Assembly: GCA_017893485.1 (NCBI GenBank)
Contig: CM030367.1
Span: 90,655,121 to 90,719,120, forward strand
Direction of reading: 5' to 3'
Length of the DNA: 64,000 nucleotides
DNA from: Hemerocallis citrina
Taxonomy: Eukaryota; Streptophyta; Magnoliopsida; Asparagales; Asphodelaceae
Shown: positions 21,801 to 34,200 of the stretch, in pieces
Numbering within the stretch: position 1 is the stretch's first letter
Layout of the letters: every line of letters starts with the position of its first letter
Notes under the pieces: model-generated
What the model was told of the DNA's origin: nothing
Databases searched by the model: none
What the model saw: the letters and a program-made list of their open reading frames with translations, nothing else
Program-made: the position numbers and the translations under genes

Positions 21801-22600
21801 ACCTCGCTGCTATGTGAGCAAAGTCTTGCTCTCGGGCGAGACAAGATATGCAAAGATGGAAAAGGTGGCATGTGCCCAGGTAATGGCCGCGCGAAAGCTC
21901 CGCCCTTACTTCCAGACCCACTCTATCCAGGTCCTTACGGACCAGCCTCTCAATGTCGTCCTCCACAAGCCCGAAAGTTCCTGCCGCTTAGTCAAGTGAT
22001 CGATCAAACTAAGCCAGTACGACATCAGCTACCAGTCCAGGACAGTCAATAAGGGGCAGACCCTCGCCGAATTTATCACGGAGTGCACTATCTCCGAGCC
22101 ATTCGACACTCAAGAGGCAGATCCGATCTGGGAAGTTTATGTCGATGGCTCGTCTTGCGAAGTGGGAAGCAGCGCGGGCGTCATCCTCAAAGGTCCCGAC
22201 AACTTCATTCTCCAGTATTCCCTTTGCCTAAACTTCCCAACCTCGAACAACGAGGCAGAATATGAGGCTATGATCGTCGGGCTCACTCTGGCGCACAAGG
22301 CGGGGGCCAGACAAATCAGGACTTTTAGCGACTCCCAGCTCGTGGTCAACCAGATCACCAGAGAGTACGAGGCTCATGACGGTCGAATGGTCCGATACTT
22401 GGCAGTAGTCCAGCAGCTTTTGACGTCCTTCGATTACTCCTCGGTTGAACGAATCCCTAGGTAGCAAAATGCCCAGGCTGACTCCTTGTCAAAACTCACC
22501 TTATCGTCCTTCGAAAGGCTAGACAGCACCGTCCTAATCGATGTTCTCCCCAATCCTAGCATCGACCTCCCCTAAGTCCTTTGCCTCGCCACCGAACCTC
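21801..22600 (+). pseudogene. pol: Tat RNase H and second archaeal-type RNase H
   Basis: The first RNase H region reads ETRYAKMEKVACAQVMAARK and YFQTHSIQVLTDQPLNVVLH. It is followed by a second domain starting WEVYVDGSSCEVGSSAGVIL, then NNEAEYEAMIVGLTLAHKAG and FSDSQLVVNQITREYEAHDG. These show the D ... E ... D acidic pattern of RNase H. A duplicated RNase H of this second type is a trait of the Tat lineage. Stops interrupt the linker (near 21997) and the end (near 22462 and 22573). Confidence 0.85.
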
Positions 22601-23870
22601 AGCCAGACAACTGGATGACTCCCATCCGGAAGTTTCTGGCCAAGGATGAGCTTCCTCAAGATCGAGCCGACGCTAGAAGGACCAGGATCCGTTCAGAAAG
22701 GTTCATCATAATCAACGAGACACTCTTCAAGCGCTCGTACACAATAACGGACAGCAGACCCTACCTTCGCTACCTAGCCCCCGATGAGGCCAAGTACGCT
22801 CTGAAAGAACTACATGAAGGAAACGGGGGGTGTCACATGGGGAGCAGGTCGATCGCCAGAAAAGCCCTAAACTATGGGTACTACTGGTCGACCATGTTAC
22901 AAGCCGCCCAGGACCTCGTTAAAAGGTGCGGCCCGTGCTAAAGATTTTCCTCGGTGAAAAGGCTTCCACAGGCCAACCTCCGCTCCCTGGCAAGTCCAAC
23001 CCCCTTTGCTATGTAGGGGATGGACTTGGTCGGCCCTTTTCCAAAAGCGACGGGCCAAAGAAAGTTTCTCGTGGTGGCCATCGACTACTTCACCAAATGG
23101 ATCGAAGCAGAGCCCCTGGCCATGACCACAGAGCACCAAACTCAGCAATTTTTCTGGAAGCACATCATCTGCCAGTTCGGGATCCAGCAGGTACTCATCA
23201 CAGATAACAGGACCCAATTTGCAGGCAAGAAATTTCGGAAGTTCTGCGAAGACATCGGTGTCCAGCAGCGCTTCTCATCAACATGTCTCCCTCAGTCAAA
23301 CGGCCAGGCCAAAAATGCGAACCGTCAAATTCTCAACGGCCTCAAGAAGCGCTTGGATAATTCATCCAAGGGTTTGTGGATTGACGAGTTGTCAAGCGTA
23401 CTCTGGGTGCATCGGACGACGAAGAGAACCCCACAGGCGAGTCATCGTTCAACCTAACCTACGGCACGGAGGGGGTTATCCCCCTAGAGATCGGGCTCCC
23501 TTTGCCCAGGAGCATGGCCTTCGATGAAGAGAACAATTCAACGGACCTCAGAGCCAACTTGGATCTAATCGACGAGGTCAGGAAAAAATCCGCCATCAAA
23601 AGAAGCATATACCAACAACGGATCGAGAAGTTTTATAACAAGAAGGTCCACCCCACCGACATCAAGCTAGGTGACCTCGTGCTCAGGAAGCTAGCGGTAT
23701 CCGACCCCGGCAAAAAGAGAAAGTTGGCCCCTAATTGGGAGGGCCCATATAAGGACTCCGAAATGATACGTCTTGGCACGTACCGTCTCGAAGACCTGGG
23801 GGGCAGGATAGTAAAGATGCCCTGGAACGCGGAACACCTCATCAAGTTCCTCGAAGGGAAGGACTAAATT
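22601..23870 (+). pseudogene. pol: Tat integrase with lost catalytic glutamate
   Basis: The zinc-binding N-terminus is visible as LHEGNGGCHMGSRSIARKAL ... DLVKRCGPC. The core reads MDLVGPFPKATGQRKFLVVA, TDNRTQFAGKKFRKFCEDIG and CLPQSNGQAKNANRQILNGL. In the D,D-35-E triad both aspartates are present, but the glutamate expected in NGQAE is a lysine (NGQAK), and the usual TDNG is TDNR. A stop separates the zinc finger from the core, and a frameshift follows near 23440. The C-terminal part (VHPTDIKLGDLVLRKLAVSD, LAPNWEGPYK) ends with a stop at 23865-23867. Confidence 0.88.
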
Positions 23871-24420
23871 CCTTTTGTAACTGAAACTCATGTAGCCAGC
23901 ACCACGTGCTCCTCATTTTTGTGTAAATAAAAAATGTAATCTTGTTTCTTCCCTTCTTTTTTTTTTCATTTTTGGACAAATTTCAGTGCTTCCAGCTCGA
24001 CATTCGGCATTGACCTCGAGTCATACCTTAGCTTTCTCAAGCTTTATGGGCTAGGCTCTCTACAATGACCTCGAGCCACATCCTAACTTTTCTACAAAGC
24101 ACGGGAGCTCGACATTCGGCATTGAGCTCGAGCCATGCCCTAGCTTTCTCAAGCTAATGGGCTAGGCACTCGGCAATGACCTCGAGCCACACCCTAGCTT
24201 TCTCAAGCTTTATGAGCTCGACATTCGGCATTGACCTCAAGCCATGCCCTAGCTTTCTCAAGACTTATGGGCTAGGCGCTCAGCAATGACCTCAAACCAC
24301 ACCCTAACATTTTCTACAAAGCATAAGGGGCTCGACACTAGGCTTACACTGCAGGCGGCATCCTAGGTTGTCCTACAAATTGGAAGGACGGAAAAATAAA
24401 ATTTCATTCATAAATGCCTT
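23871..24420. repeat. Degenerate array of about 57-bp units downstream of Tat pol
   Basis: After the pol stop and a short AT-rich tail, about six variants of a unit occur, containing GCTCGACATTCGGCA, TGACCTCGAGCCA and CCTAGCTTTCTCAAGC. The same unit makes up the arrays at 50062-50253 and 51075-51660, so the antisense ORF lies between two related arrays. Copies here are more degenerate than those on the far side. Confidence 0.8.
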
Positions 24421-24662
24421 GAATGGCCACAGTACAATAGAAATTATTACAATGGTTCTGTTGACCCCATCCTAAGTGTTTCTCATAGGGCCTTTTTGGC
24501 TAACATGGGCCATCTCAAGCCCCACCGAGCGGGTCTGTCCTCCAGTGTGCTCGTCCGGCACCACCAGCATCGCCAAAGTAGACGTCCCGGCAACAGAGCT
24601 CTGCGCATCAGCGAGCCTCGCCATCTCCACGTAGAGGGTCGGTAAGGAACCCAAGACAGAGG
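24421..24662 (-). pseudogene. Tat antisense ORF, C-terminal end (separated by Tekay insertion)
   Basis: On the minus strand this is the end of the antisense ORF whose main part lies at 43422-46088. It reads ADAQSSVAGTSTLAMLVVPD and then a tail ending PMRNT before a stop at 24472-24474. The frame context was split when the Tekay-like element inserted, with AGAGG duplicated at 24658-24662 and 43422-43426. I do not recognise a domain in this tail. Confidence 0.5.
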
Positions 24663-27429
24663 TGTAATGCCCCGATTTTCATGAAAATTTTTAATTTGTG
24701 CCCGTGCAATTTTTATAGTATAAAAATCTTATAATTATCTTCATTATGGATAATGCGTATATGTATATATATGTATATGTGTTCTCTAATTATTTCATAA
24801 AGGCCCATTAAATAAAGCCCATGAGCTATTTCTCTTTTATTACAACTTGTAATGTTAAATATTTATAAGATTATTTTGGTAAAAATAATATACAACTTTT
24901 GTGGGGGACTAGTGAGTGCACGTGCATTGCACGTATACGTGCATGAACACACCAAGTAGGGGCCGGTTTGTGCAAGAGGGTGTGGGTAGTTATATTGAGT
25001 GTGTGGGTGGTTGCTATAACTCCTACTCTCATCCTAACCCTCCATCCTATAACTATCTATTTGATCCTAGCCCTCCAATCACTTCCTAAATTAAGTATAA
25101 ATACCCCCTAATTTCTTCTCCTCTTAGTACAATAGAAATTTGATAAGAGAGAAAAGATTAGAGTTGAGTTGTTCTTTGGAGACCGGCCACCATTGCCATT
25201 TGGAGGATTCGTTTCTGGCAAGGAGCAAGGAGGAGGAGACGTACATCGCAACTAGGAAGCTTTAAGGGATTTCGCTTTATTTCTTCAAAAAGGTGGGTGT
25301 TTCTCATGACTTCTAGAATAGAAATCATGCTAGGATTGAGATTGATTTGTCATTATGCGTGTGAAAAATTGGATTGATAGAATGATTGTTATATTGAAAT
25401 CTTCCATGTGAAAATTTAAATGAATGGTAAAAGAACTAAAGACATTTGAGAAACTGGAACTTACCTGTACAGTCGACCGATCACGTCTAACAATCGACTG
25501 GTCTGATGAAATAAAATATGTATAGTTCAAAATTCCATGAAATGATATGTTTAATGTGTGTTATTATCTTGATTTTAATCTGGCATGCTAATTTGGAGTT
25601 AATATTCATCTCTGTAGACAGACAATGAGTAAAGGAAAAATGTATGGTTAGAAATCGTAATTGTGTGAAAGAGAACACTAGTTATGAGAATTCCACATTA
25701 AATTGTAAACTATGTTTATGATGATGGTAACCGGATAAAATTGCATGTTTATAACGATATTGAACATACTGTAGTTTAATAAAAGTGTTGTGTGCTAATC
25801 GAAAGACAGAAGGAAGAAATATTTCCTTAATTCGAAATTTAACTCTATTCAGTCGACCGAATAAATGTAGTAGTCGACCGTCCTGAACAATAAAAGTTTT
25901 CGAATCAAAACCCTGCAGAAATAGCCGACTGATTTGAGTAATAGTCAACTGCCCCGTGATTGATATTTTAGAGGTGTAAACACTGCGGAACAGCCGACTG
26001 GTCTTGTGCAGCAGTCGACTATTCCGAAACTGTTCTTGAATAATTTCCTTGCTGAATAAGTCGACGGAGTATGTTCTGAGTCAACTGTCCAGATCTTTTT
26101 TCGGCATCTCAGAATTCTAGATTTGCTTTCTGTTAAATATTATGTATCTATTGTTGATGAATAAAGATTGGTTGTGACATTTTAGATCCGTCTTTGCATG
26201 AAATGAAGTAAATCATTCTATTGAACTTGTGAAAAGTTGTATGATTGTGAAAGCTATGAACATGAAAAAAAAATCTACTGTAATTATGAAAAATGAACTT
26301 ATGAGTTTGAAAGACTCGATTCTTGGAAATTGTGAATTGAAATTGAAAACTAGAGGGTCCCTAAGTCCCACACCGGCAATTGAAAAGAAATGAATTGAAA
26401 TGAATTGTTGAAATGAACGACCAAGGTTTGGGTCATGTTGAATGAATGATTAAGTCCGGTATAGTGGAGAGGCTAACTCTAGAGATTTGATTTTGTTCAT
26501 GATTCTATTAAACTAAGGACTAGATACATAGTGGAGATGTGATGAAAGTAAGAGAAAAACACGAGTATGAGGGCCATCGGATTGGTGGTGTGAGAGTGAT
26601 CCACAGGCTGCCTGCTTGATGCGTCAAGACATGGCGTGGGCACTACTCCAGAATTATCGTCCCGGTGGCGACGCTTGTGGGTTATTTGAATGGCTACGGG
26701 TGGTGTCATTGTTCCATGGCGGAGGCTAAATTGTCCATAGTCTGCTTGCTCGATGCGTCGTGTCAGTGCGTGGGATTCCCCTCCAGGCTGCCTGGACATG
26801 GGCTCGTAGATCATAGAACATCTAAGATACTTACCGTAGTTATCGTAGTAGATTAAGTCATGGCGAGGGATTAAACCCTATAAAATGAAGTACGATTAAG
26901 GGCTTGCCCTCGGACCTATGTAGTATGGGATGCATAGAATCCGAACAAGTGCGCATTAGTGTCATACAACAGAATAACTGCATTAAGGACTAAGTGCACA
27001 ATCACAACACGACATCAATAGGATAGCCCCTTCAGCTTTGTTTTTGAACAAATTTGTGATTTGTTAAGAAATGAGAATCGTTATACTGTTTCCGGCATAG
27101 AGAGGATGGCCGTGTATAATTTTTGTCGGTTGAATAAACTGACGTACCCACAGTTTTGTATGCAGGATAAATAGCTTGATAAAGATTAAAGGTGAACTGA
27201 TGCTTATCGATTATTCATTGTTGTATCTTTGTACAGTATTGTAAATTGCTTCCGCTGTCATTACATGTAAACTATTGTGATTTATGCTTCCGCTGAAAAA
27301 TGTAAAGTGTAAAGATCTCATGTAACTCTGATGTAAAAAGTTTTATTTCCTTGTAAAATTGTACTAAATGAAGTGTAAAGATCCTGTGGAATCTCGAATT
27401 CAGTTATATTTGGAATTCGGGGTGTTACA
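24663..27429 (+). repeat. 5' LTR of Tekay-like element
   Basis: It has TG...CA ends and a TATA box (TATAAATA) at 25096-25103, followed by a transcribed-type leader around 25140. Between about 25470 and 26091 it carries five dispersed units, each with two GTCGAC-like motifs, described under findings. It is nearly identical to the 3' LTR at 40653-43421. Several differences are C-to-T or G-to-A changes at CG sites. Confidence 0.95.
25096..25103 (+). promoter_or_regulatory. TATA box of Tekay-like 5' LTR
   Basis: TATAAATA followed by CCCCC lies about 430 bp into the LTR. The same sequence is in the 3' LTR at 41088-41095. It is the likely core promoter for the genomic RNA. Confidence 0.65.
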
Positions 27430-27432
27430 GAG

Positions 27433-27444
27433 TGGTATCAGAGC
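27433..27444 (+). other. Primer-binding site (initiator tRNA-Met)
   Basis: TGGTATCAGAGC, three bases after the 5' LTR, is complementary to the 3' end of plant initiator methionine tRNA, the usual primer of chromoviruses. Confidence 0.92.
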
Positions 27445-27588
27445 TACGCTTCACACTAGTACAAATTTATAATGAACGACACCCTAGAAGTGGACATTAG
27501 AGTGTGTGTTTGAGTCTAGATATTTAAATGTAAGCTACTTACATTTGTGTTGCTCTATGATTTATGTTTCTTCCTCTCTATTTCTAAG

Positions 27589-27858
27589 ATGGCTGATCAC
27601 TTCGACCCCGCTGGAGACGACAATTGGCATATCATTGAGGAAGAGTACTACCCAGGGCAAGCAGACTCCAATGGAGAGGAATGGCCTGAGTCCCGAGAGA
27701 TTACCCCACCTCCGGACTCGTCTGATGACTCTTCTTCTGATGAAGAAGAAGAACCTGTTCCAAATAGTCTTGTTGCGTCTCTTCAGAGGCAGGTAGAAAC
27801 ACTGCGGGAGAGAGTTGGACTATTGGAGGCTCAGTTGGCAAAGCGCAAGGACGATTAG
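27589..27858 (+). pseudogene. gag: Tekay gag remnant (N-terminal 89 residues)
   Basis: The ATG at 27589 opens an acidic protein (MADHFDPAGDDNWHIIEEEY) with an EEEE run. A short coiled-coil-like segment (LQRQVETLRERVGLLEAQLA) follows, then a stop. This resembles only the extreme N-terminus of a Tekay-type gag. The capsid domain and zinc knuckle are absent: within about 170 bp the sequence enters the protease region. The loss therefore looks like an internal deletion of roughly 1 kb, which would make the element unable to form particles alone. Confidence 0.7.
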
Positions 27859-28013
27859 TTCTCAGTCATCGTGTATGGAAACTCGAGAAGGGGAAGAATA
27901 TGACCGATGTGCTGAAGGAAGAAGTTGATGAACTACAGGGAGAACTTCGTGAAGCGAAGAGGAACCGTAGGAGTTAGACTGTTGTTTTTTTTTCCCGTTA
28001 ATTTAGTAAACTG

Positions 28014-29363
28014 TTGCGTAATGAGTATGTATTATGTAACAGGAGAACTTTATTTGAATGGAATGAAAGCTGTTGTTCTGTTCGATACTGGATCCTCTCA
28101 TACTTTTGTATCCCTAAATTTGCTAAAGTGTTGGGAGTTGAACCAAAGATCCTTCCAGGCAAGATTTTAGCAGTAGCTACTCCATCCGGGGAGACTCTAA
28201 CCACTGATCGGTACTATGCTGACTGCGAGATCATGATTGGAAATAGAATTTTTGGGATCGATCTGATCGAGCTGAATGTTTTGGGAGTCGATGTTATCAT
28301 TGGCATTGATTGGATGTCGGTGTACAGTGCAAGCATCGAGTGCAAGACCAAGACGATAACAGTGAAGGCTCCAGGGGGACCTGAAGTCACTTTCCAAGGG
28401 AAGAGAAGATGTTCAGAGTTGGTTGCTGCTATCAGCCAGAAGAAAGGGATTCCTGCAGAGGTGCAGCTGATTCCTGTGGTTCGGGACTATCCGACTGTGT
28501 TCTTGGATGATTTTCCTGGGTTACCCCCGCATCGTAATGTAGAGTTCAGCATCACTGTTCAATCAGGGAGTGCACCCATTTCTAAGACACCGTATAGGAT
28601 AGCACCGGTGGAGCAGGATGAGATCAAACGACAGATTGAGGAACTGTTGGAGAAAGGCTTTATTCAACCTAGTGCGTCACCTTGGGGAGCACCAGTGCTT
28701 TTGGTAAAGAAGAAGGATGGTTCGATGAGGATGTGCATCGATTACCGAGAGCTAAATAAGGTCACTGTTCAGAATAAGTATCCTATTCCCCGAATTGATG
28801 ATTTGTTCGATCGTCTACAAGGAGTTTCTATTTTCTCCAAAATAGATCTTCGATCGGGATATGATCAAGTTCGAGTGAAAGCTGAAGATGTGCATAAGAC
28901 TGCATTTAGAACTCGACATGGACATTACGAATTCTTAGTTATGCCGTTTGGAGTGACGAATGCGCCTGCAATCTTCATGGACATGATGAACAGAGTTCTG
29001 AGGCCGTTCATTGATTATTTCGTCGTGGTGTTTATCGACGATATTCTCGTGTACTCCAAGTCGGAGGAGGAGCACACTGAGCATTTGGCAGTAGTTTTGG
29101 GGAAGCTTCAAGAGCAGGAGCTGTATGCCAAGCTATCCAAGTGCGATTTCTGGAAATCTGAAGTGGCATTCCTAGGTCACATCCTTTCTAAGGAGGGAGT
29201 GGCAACTGATCCTCAAAAGATAGAGGCAGTGAGAGATTGGGCAAGGCCTACTACAGTGAAGGAAGTTAGAAGTTTTCTTGGATTGACTGGATATTACAGG
29301 AGATTTATCCAGGGCAATGCTCAGATAGCCGTGCCGCTCACTGGTCTGACCAAGAAGATGTAA
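28014..29363 (+). pseudogene. pol: Tekay protease and reverse transcriptase
   Basis: Protease motif [15 protein letters not shown] lies at about 28070-28115 in one frame, and the sequence changes frame near 28120-28170. The second frame continues open for about 400 codons. It has [100 protein letters not shown] and the catalytic FIDDILVYS. The end of the thumb ([20 protein letters not shown]) is intact. A frameshift after GLTKKM separates this from RNase H. Catalytic residues are kept, in contrast to the older Tat copy. Confidence 0.92.
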
Positions 29364-30298
29364 ATTTCAAGTGGACTGAAAAGTGCGAGGCAAGCTTTCA
29401 GGAGTTGAAAGAGAGGCTGACTACTGCACCTATTTTGGCTTTTCCTAAAGTAGGTGTTGAGTATGATGTTTACAGCGATGCTTCACATCATGGACTTGGT
29501 TGTGTCTTAATGCAAGAAGGAAAAGTGATCGCTTATAGGTCTAAGCAACTAAGACCGCATGAAAAGAATTATCCGACTCATGATCTGGAGTTGGCCGTGA
29601 TTATCTTTGCCTTAAAGCAATGGAGACATTATGTGTATGGTGAAAAGCTGAACATGTACACAGACCATAAAAGTCTGAAATACATCTATCAGCAGAAGGA
29701 TCTGAATTTGAGGCAGCAGAGATGGCTGGAGGTACTTGAGGACATTCGTCCGGAGATTAAGTATCACCCTGGAAAGGCTAATGTTGTTGCTGATGCACTT
29801 AGTCGCAAGAGCAGTTTATCCAGTTTGATTACATCTCAGAAGCACCTGGCAGAGGAATTGGATCGGGCTGAAGTTGTTCTGCACGACTTAGGATCATCGT
29901 TAGCTCAGTTGAGGCTTCAACCGACACTGAACGAAAGGATTATTGCAAGTCGGGAGGTTGATGCAGAGATTCAGAAGATGTTGGAGCAGGTTGGTGCTGG
30001 CAAGTTGCCCGGATTTCAAATCAGGGATGGAGTGTTGTGGTTTGGAGAGAGGCTGTGTGTTCCGGATCAGTCGGACTTGACAGAAATTATTCTTCAGGAG
30101 GCACATGCTACTCTTTTGTCTGTACATCCTGGAAGTACCAAAATGTATAGGGACATTAAGCAGCATTTTTGGTGGTCAGGTTTGAAGCGGAATGTGGCTG
30201 AATTTGTGTCGAGGTGTGAGGTTTGTCAACAAGTCAAAGCCGAGAATCAGAAACCTGGGGGTCTATTACAACCGTTACCTATTCCGGAATGGAAGTGA
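29364..30298 (+). pseudogene. pol: Tekay RNase H and integrase N-terminus
   Basis: RNase H begins in [20 protein letters not shown] and contains [20 protein letters not shown] and [20 protein letters not shown]. It ends at [14 protein letters not shown]. The integrase zinc finger follows: [17 protein letters not shown] and [19 protein letters not shown], giving the H-H-C-C set. The frame closes at EWK with TGA where TGG is expected, a G-to-A change. Confidence 0.9.
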
Positions 30299-31281
30299 GA
30301 TAACATCAGTATGGATTTCATCATGGGTTAGCCTAAGAGTTCTAAAGGCAATGATGCGATTTGGGTCATAGTCGATCGACTAACCAAGTCTGCTCAATTT
30401 TTGGCAATGAAACTCACTGCTTCGATGGACAAGTTGGCTGAGATGTATGTTGGCGAGATTGTCAGGCTTCATGGCGTTCTGTTGACTATTGTGTCTGATC
30501 GAGATGCGCGGCTTACTTCGCATTTCTGGATGAGTCTTCAGACAGCTTTGGGTACCAAGACAGATTTCAGCACTGCTTTTCATTCCCAAACCGATGGGCA
30601 GACCGAGAGAGTCAACCGTATTCTTGAGAATATGCTTCGGCGTTGTGTACTAGACTATGAAGGCAGTTGGGAAGGGCATTTACCTTTGGTGGAGTTTTCC
30701 TACAACAACAGTTTTTAGACTAGTATTGGGATGGCTCCGTACGAAGCTTTGTATGGCAGGAAGTGCAGAACGCCTGTTTGTTGGTTCGAAGTTGGGGAGC
30801 GTCAGATGTTTGGACCTAAGATTGTGCAGCAAACCTCTGAAAAGATTGATCTGATCAGGAAGAGGTTGGTGGAAGCTCAGAGTAGGCAGAAGAGCTATGC
30901 AGACAACCGGAGAAGGGACCTTGAGTTTGAGGTTGGTGACTTTGTCTTTCTGAAGGTATCGCCCAGCAAAGGCGTGATCCGTTTCGGCAAGAGTGGGAAG
31001 TTAGCCCCGAGGTTTATAGGCCCATATAAGATATTGAAAAGGATCAGAAAAACTGCTTACCGGCTTGAGTTACCGGAAGAGTTATCTCAGGTGCACAATG
31101 TCTTTCATGTGTCTATGCTAAGAGGTTATATTCCAGATCCGAGTGATCATTTGCCTGAAATACCGAAAGGTTTGCAGTTGGATCTGAATTACATCGAGTC
31201 TCCTATCGAGATTGTTGATCGTCGAGAGAAAGTCTTGAGGAATAAGACGATACCGATGGTCAAGATAGTCTGGAGAAACCA
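30299..31281 (+). pseudogene. pol: Tekay integrase core, C-terminus and start of chromodomain
   Basis: The catalytic triad is complete: MDFIMG, SDRDARLTSHFW and SQTDGQTERVNRILENMLRR give D, D and E. Two stops interrupt the core: a TAG after FIMG and a TAG after YNNSF where CAG is expected. The C-terminus is typical (APYEALYGRKCRTPVCW, GKLAPRFIGPYKILKRI, VHNVFHVSMLRGYIPD). A chromodomain starts with PIEIVDRREKVLRNKTIPMV. It is cut after the codons for VWRNH by the 9.2-kb element at 31282. The remaining chromodomain codons lie at 40477-40551. Chromodomains steer integration toward marked chromatin. Confidence 0.9.
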
Positions 31282-34200
31282 TGTCCCGCCCCGCTTCCCA
31301 AAATATGGAAATACGAGTACGTGACGAAGCCCAGCGAATGATCTTAACATCATCCATAAGCTGTAGGATCGACTCAGCATCACAACAATTATATAACCAG
31401 AGAGATATATAAAACCAAGCATGCATGAATAATTTACTAGCAACAGAAACAACTGAAATATAATAAAACAACCAAGTAGTTTCAAGTCTGGGTCCAGTTA
31501 AACTCGGGAACAACAGCCCGTTACAAGTTCTAAATTTTCAAGAAATAATATTTCAAACTAAACTAACAATGCAGGAAATAAATGTTCTAATCAAGTTCTT
31601 CTCCACATGAAGGCTAGAACCTCTGCTCACCAATTCCAGCGGGCAGCTCGTCTCCAAAATCTGTTTAATAAATATAAACAGGGAAACAAAGGGGAAACAA
31701 GAGAAGATGCCCTTAGTGCAAACTAGGGCCACAAATAGTGAAAGCAAGTACAAGTATGGAAAACAGGAACTGGAATCAAGAATGTAACAGAATTATAATA
31801 AGTAGTGGGAACAACCAGAACTAGCTAGCAAGGGGGGACTTCCTAGTAAACAGGCTAGTTAACAACTGCTAATGGTAAAACATGTGTCAGGTGAACCAGT
31901 AGAGGTAACTAACATCAAGTATCATGTTTCATGTGTCAGGTTTCACGTATCAAGTTTCATATTTCAAGTTACAGGGGTCATGTTCAAGTTTCATGTATCA
32001 GATATCAGGTAACCAGGTAATCAGGTAACAGGATAATCATGTATCAGGTATTAAGTTCAAGTCTTGTGTGATTACTATCTAGTTAGCACGACATGCATCC
32101 ATCTTTTTACTATATGGTTGCTACAGTCAAAACAATTGCGTTTAGACCTAGTAATGGAGTCTATAGGGCGGTGTACTCAGGTTTCAGGTATCAAGTATCA
32201 GGTATCAGGCAGGCACGGTTCATGAATACGAAATTAAATAACAGGTTCACGAATGAGTTTGTGAATACTAACAGGTTCATGGACCACACAGTGGTTCCAT
32301 GAATACAACAGGTTCATGAGTCAAGTAACTGACTCCATGAATACATCACATGCAACAGGTTCATGAACCGAGTACTGGGAAACACGGGCCCCCTTCTGAG
32401 TACACTTACCTATATTGTCCACTCTATAGTCTTTCCCTTAACCCCGGCTTATTATATTTGCTCAGGCAGAATTTGTATATTTGTATTTATGCATATGAAA
32501 TAGTGTTGAAATAATGTAGATTGATTCTAAGAAAAATTGAGGATGTCCTATAGGGTGTCCAGCAACTACATATAAAATATGGGGTCAAACGCTCGCTGTT
32601 TACACAGCTAAATTAATTTGCGAAATAATTTTATACAGCAGTTTTGCAATCCTGCGTCTACTGACGCAGCTGCAGTAAAACTGCCATAACTCCTAGACCG
32701 TAACTCCAAATTCAAACATTTTGAAGTCTATCGATATCTACACATCCGGATCTACAATTTCTATTCAGGGCTCGGGCCCAGATTCAAATGATAAAAGGCT
32801 CGAAACCGCAAAAGAATATTCAGACAGCAACACGTGGAATTAACTTGCTAGTGTAGATTTCATGGAAAAATGTTATTTGGTGTCTAGGTCATTATGTGGC
32901 ATAAATACATGATAATGGAGGTCAAACAGCAAATAATAAATGTTTTTCAAGTCATAATGGTCGCAATTCGTCCAAAAATTAAGTGTGACATGTATCTACA
33001 AATTTAGGGCTCCTTAATTCATATGTCTATATTTTCATGTGTCCAAGGATAAAAGAGTCCAATAATTATAAATTAAATGCAAGGAAATTTTGTGACTCTT
33101 AGAATTGTCAATTTGGAGGTTCAAGATTGATCTACAACGAATTTCAAGGAGGAGTCACAATCTAACTATTTGTAGTATTTCAAGGGTGCTTGTACTAGAA
33201 CAATAAAATTGTACAAGGATACTTGCCTTAGATGACGATGATAAACTCCACTTGTTGTAGTAATTTGGGTAGAAAAATCCCGGAAGAAGTCCTCAAAAAG
33301 CGCACGCAAAAAATTACCGAAGATCGAGTTTTCCCCACGCCGGATCCCAGCCCAACAGCAAACAGCGAACGGATTAGCTGCGCCCAGAACACCAAACAGC
33401 GAGCGCAGCCAATGGAAGAGCTCCTCCGCAGCGGATCTGATCCAAACAGGGAACATTGGATCTCGGATCGCCTGTGGGTGAAACACCGAACAGCGATCTC
33501 ACTGGCTCGATCGCACGGATCTTGAAGCGATCGAACGCCTGAGATTCGATCCCGCCCAATCCTCCTTCTTCTTCGTTCTCTTCATCGACGATCCGAGAAC
33601 GGGAGAGAGATTGAGTGCGGCGACGGCGCGGCGATGGCTTCGACGGTGACGAGGAGGACGACGACGGCGGAGGCAAAGGTGCGACGTCGAGAAGCGACGG
33701 CGCGCGGCGATGGAAGGTGCGGCGGTGGGCTCTGTTTCTGATTCAAGAACAGGGGAGGAGTTCGGCGGTTGCTGGCGAACGGAGAGGAGGGCGTTGGAGA
33801 TTGGGTTCGAGAGGTGATGATGGCGGTGGTGGTTGCTGTGGAGTCGACGAGGACGAAGGTCACAGGTGACGAGGCGAGCGGAGGTGGGGATTGGTCGAGG
33901 ATGGCGACGGAAAAATGAGTTCGAGCGAATGATGGAGGATGATTGCGGTGGCTGGTGGTGAATGTGGACGAAGGCGATGGAGGTGGTTGGGTGTTGTTCG
34001 CAGGGGATTGTGGAGGTGATGCCGAAGGCGATCAATGGTGGCTTCGGCGGGAGGAAAGAGGCGATGGGAATGGGTTTTGTTTTGTTTTCGTTGGTTTTGT
34101 GTTTGTTGGTTTGGGAGACAGGAGAGGGAGAGAGAAGGAGTAACGGGAAAGAGGGTTAATAAAATAATAATAAAAATAATATTAAATAAGGGTAGTTAGA

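Noticed and set aside
33499..34035. 178-residue minus-strand ORF in the LARD-like LTR, repeated at 39360-39896
   Set aside because: It is an Arg/Ser/Pro/His-rich string from a GC-rich block, open in several frames at once. The frame is not kept in the solo LTR at 46479-50056. No domain is visible.
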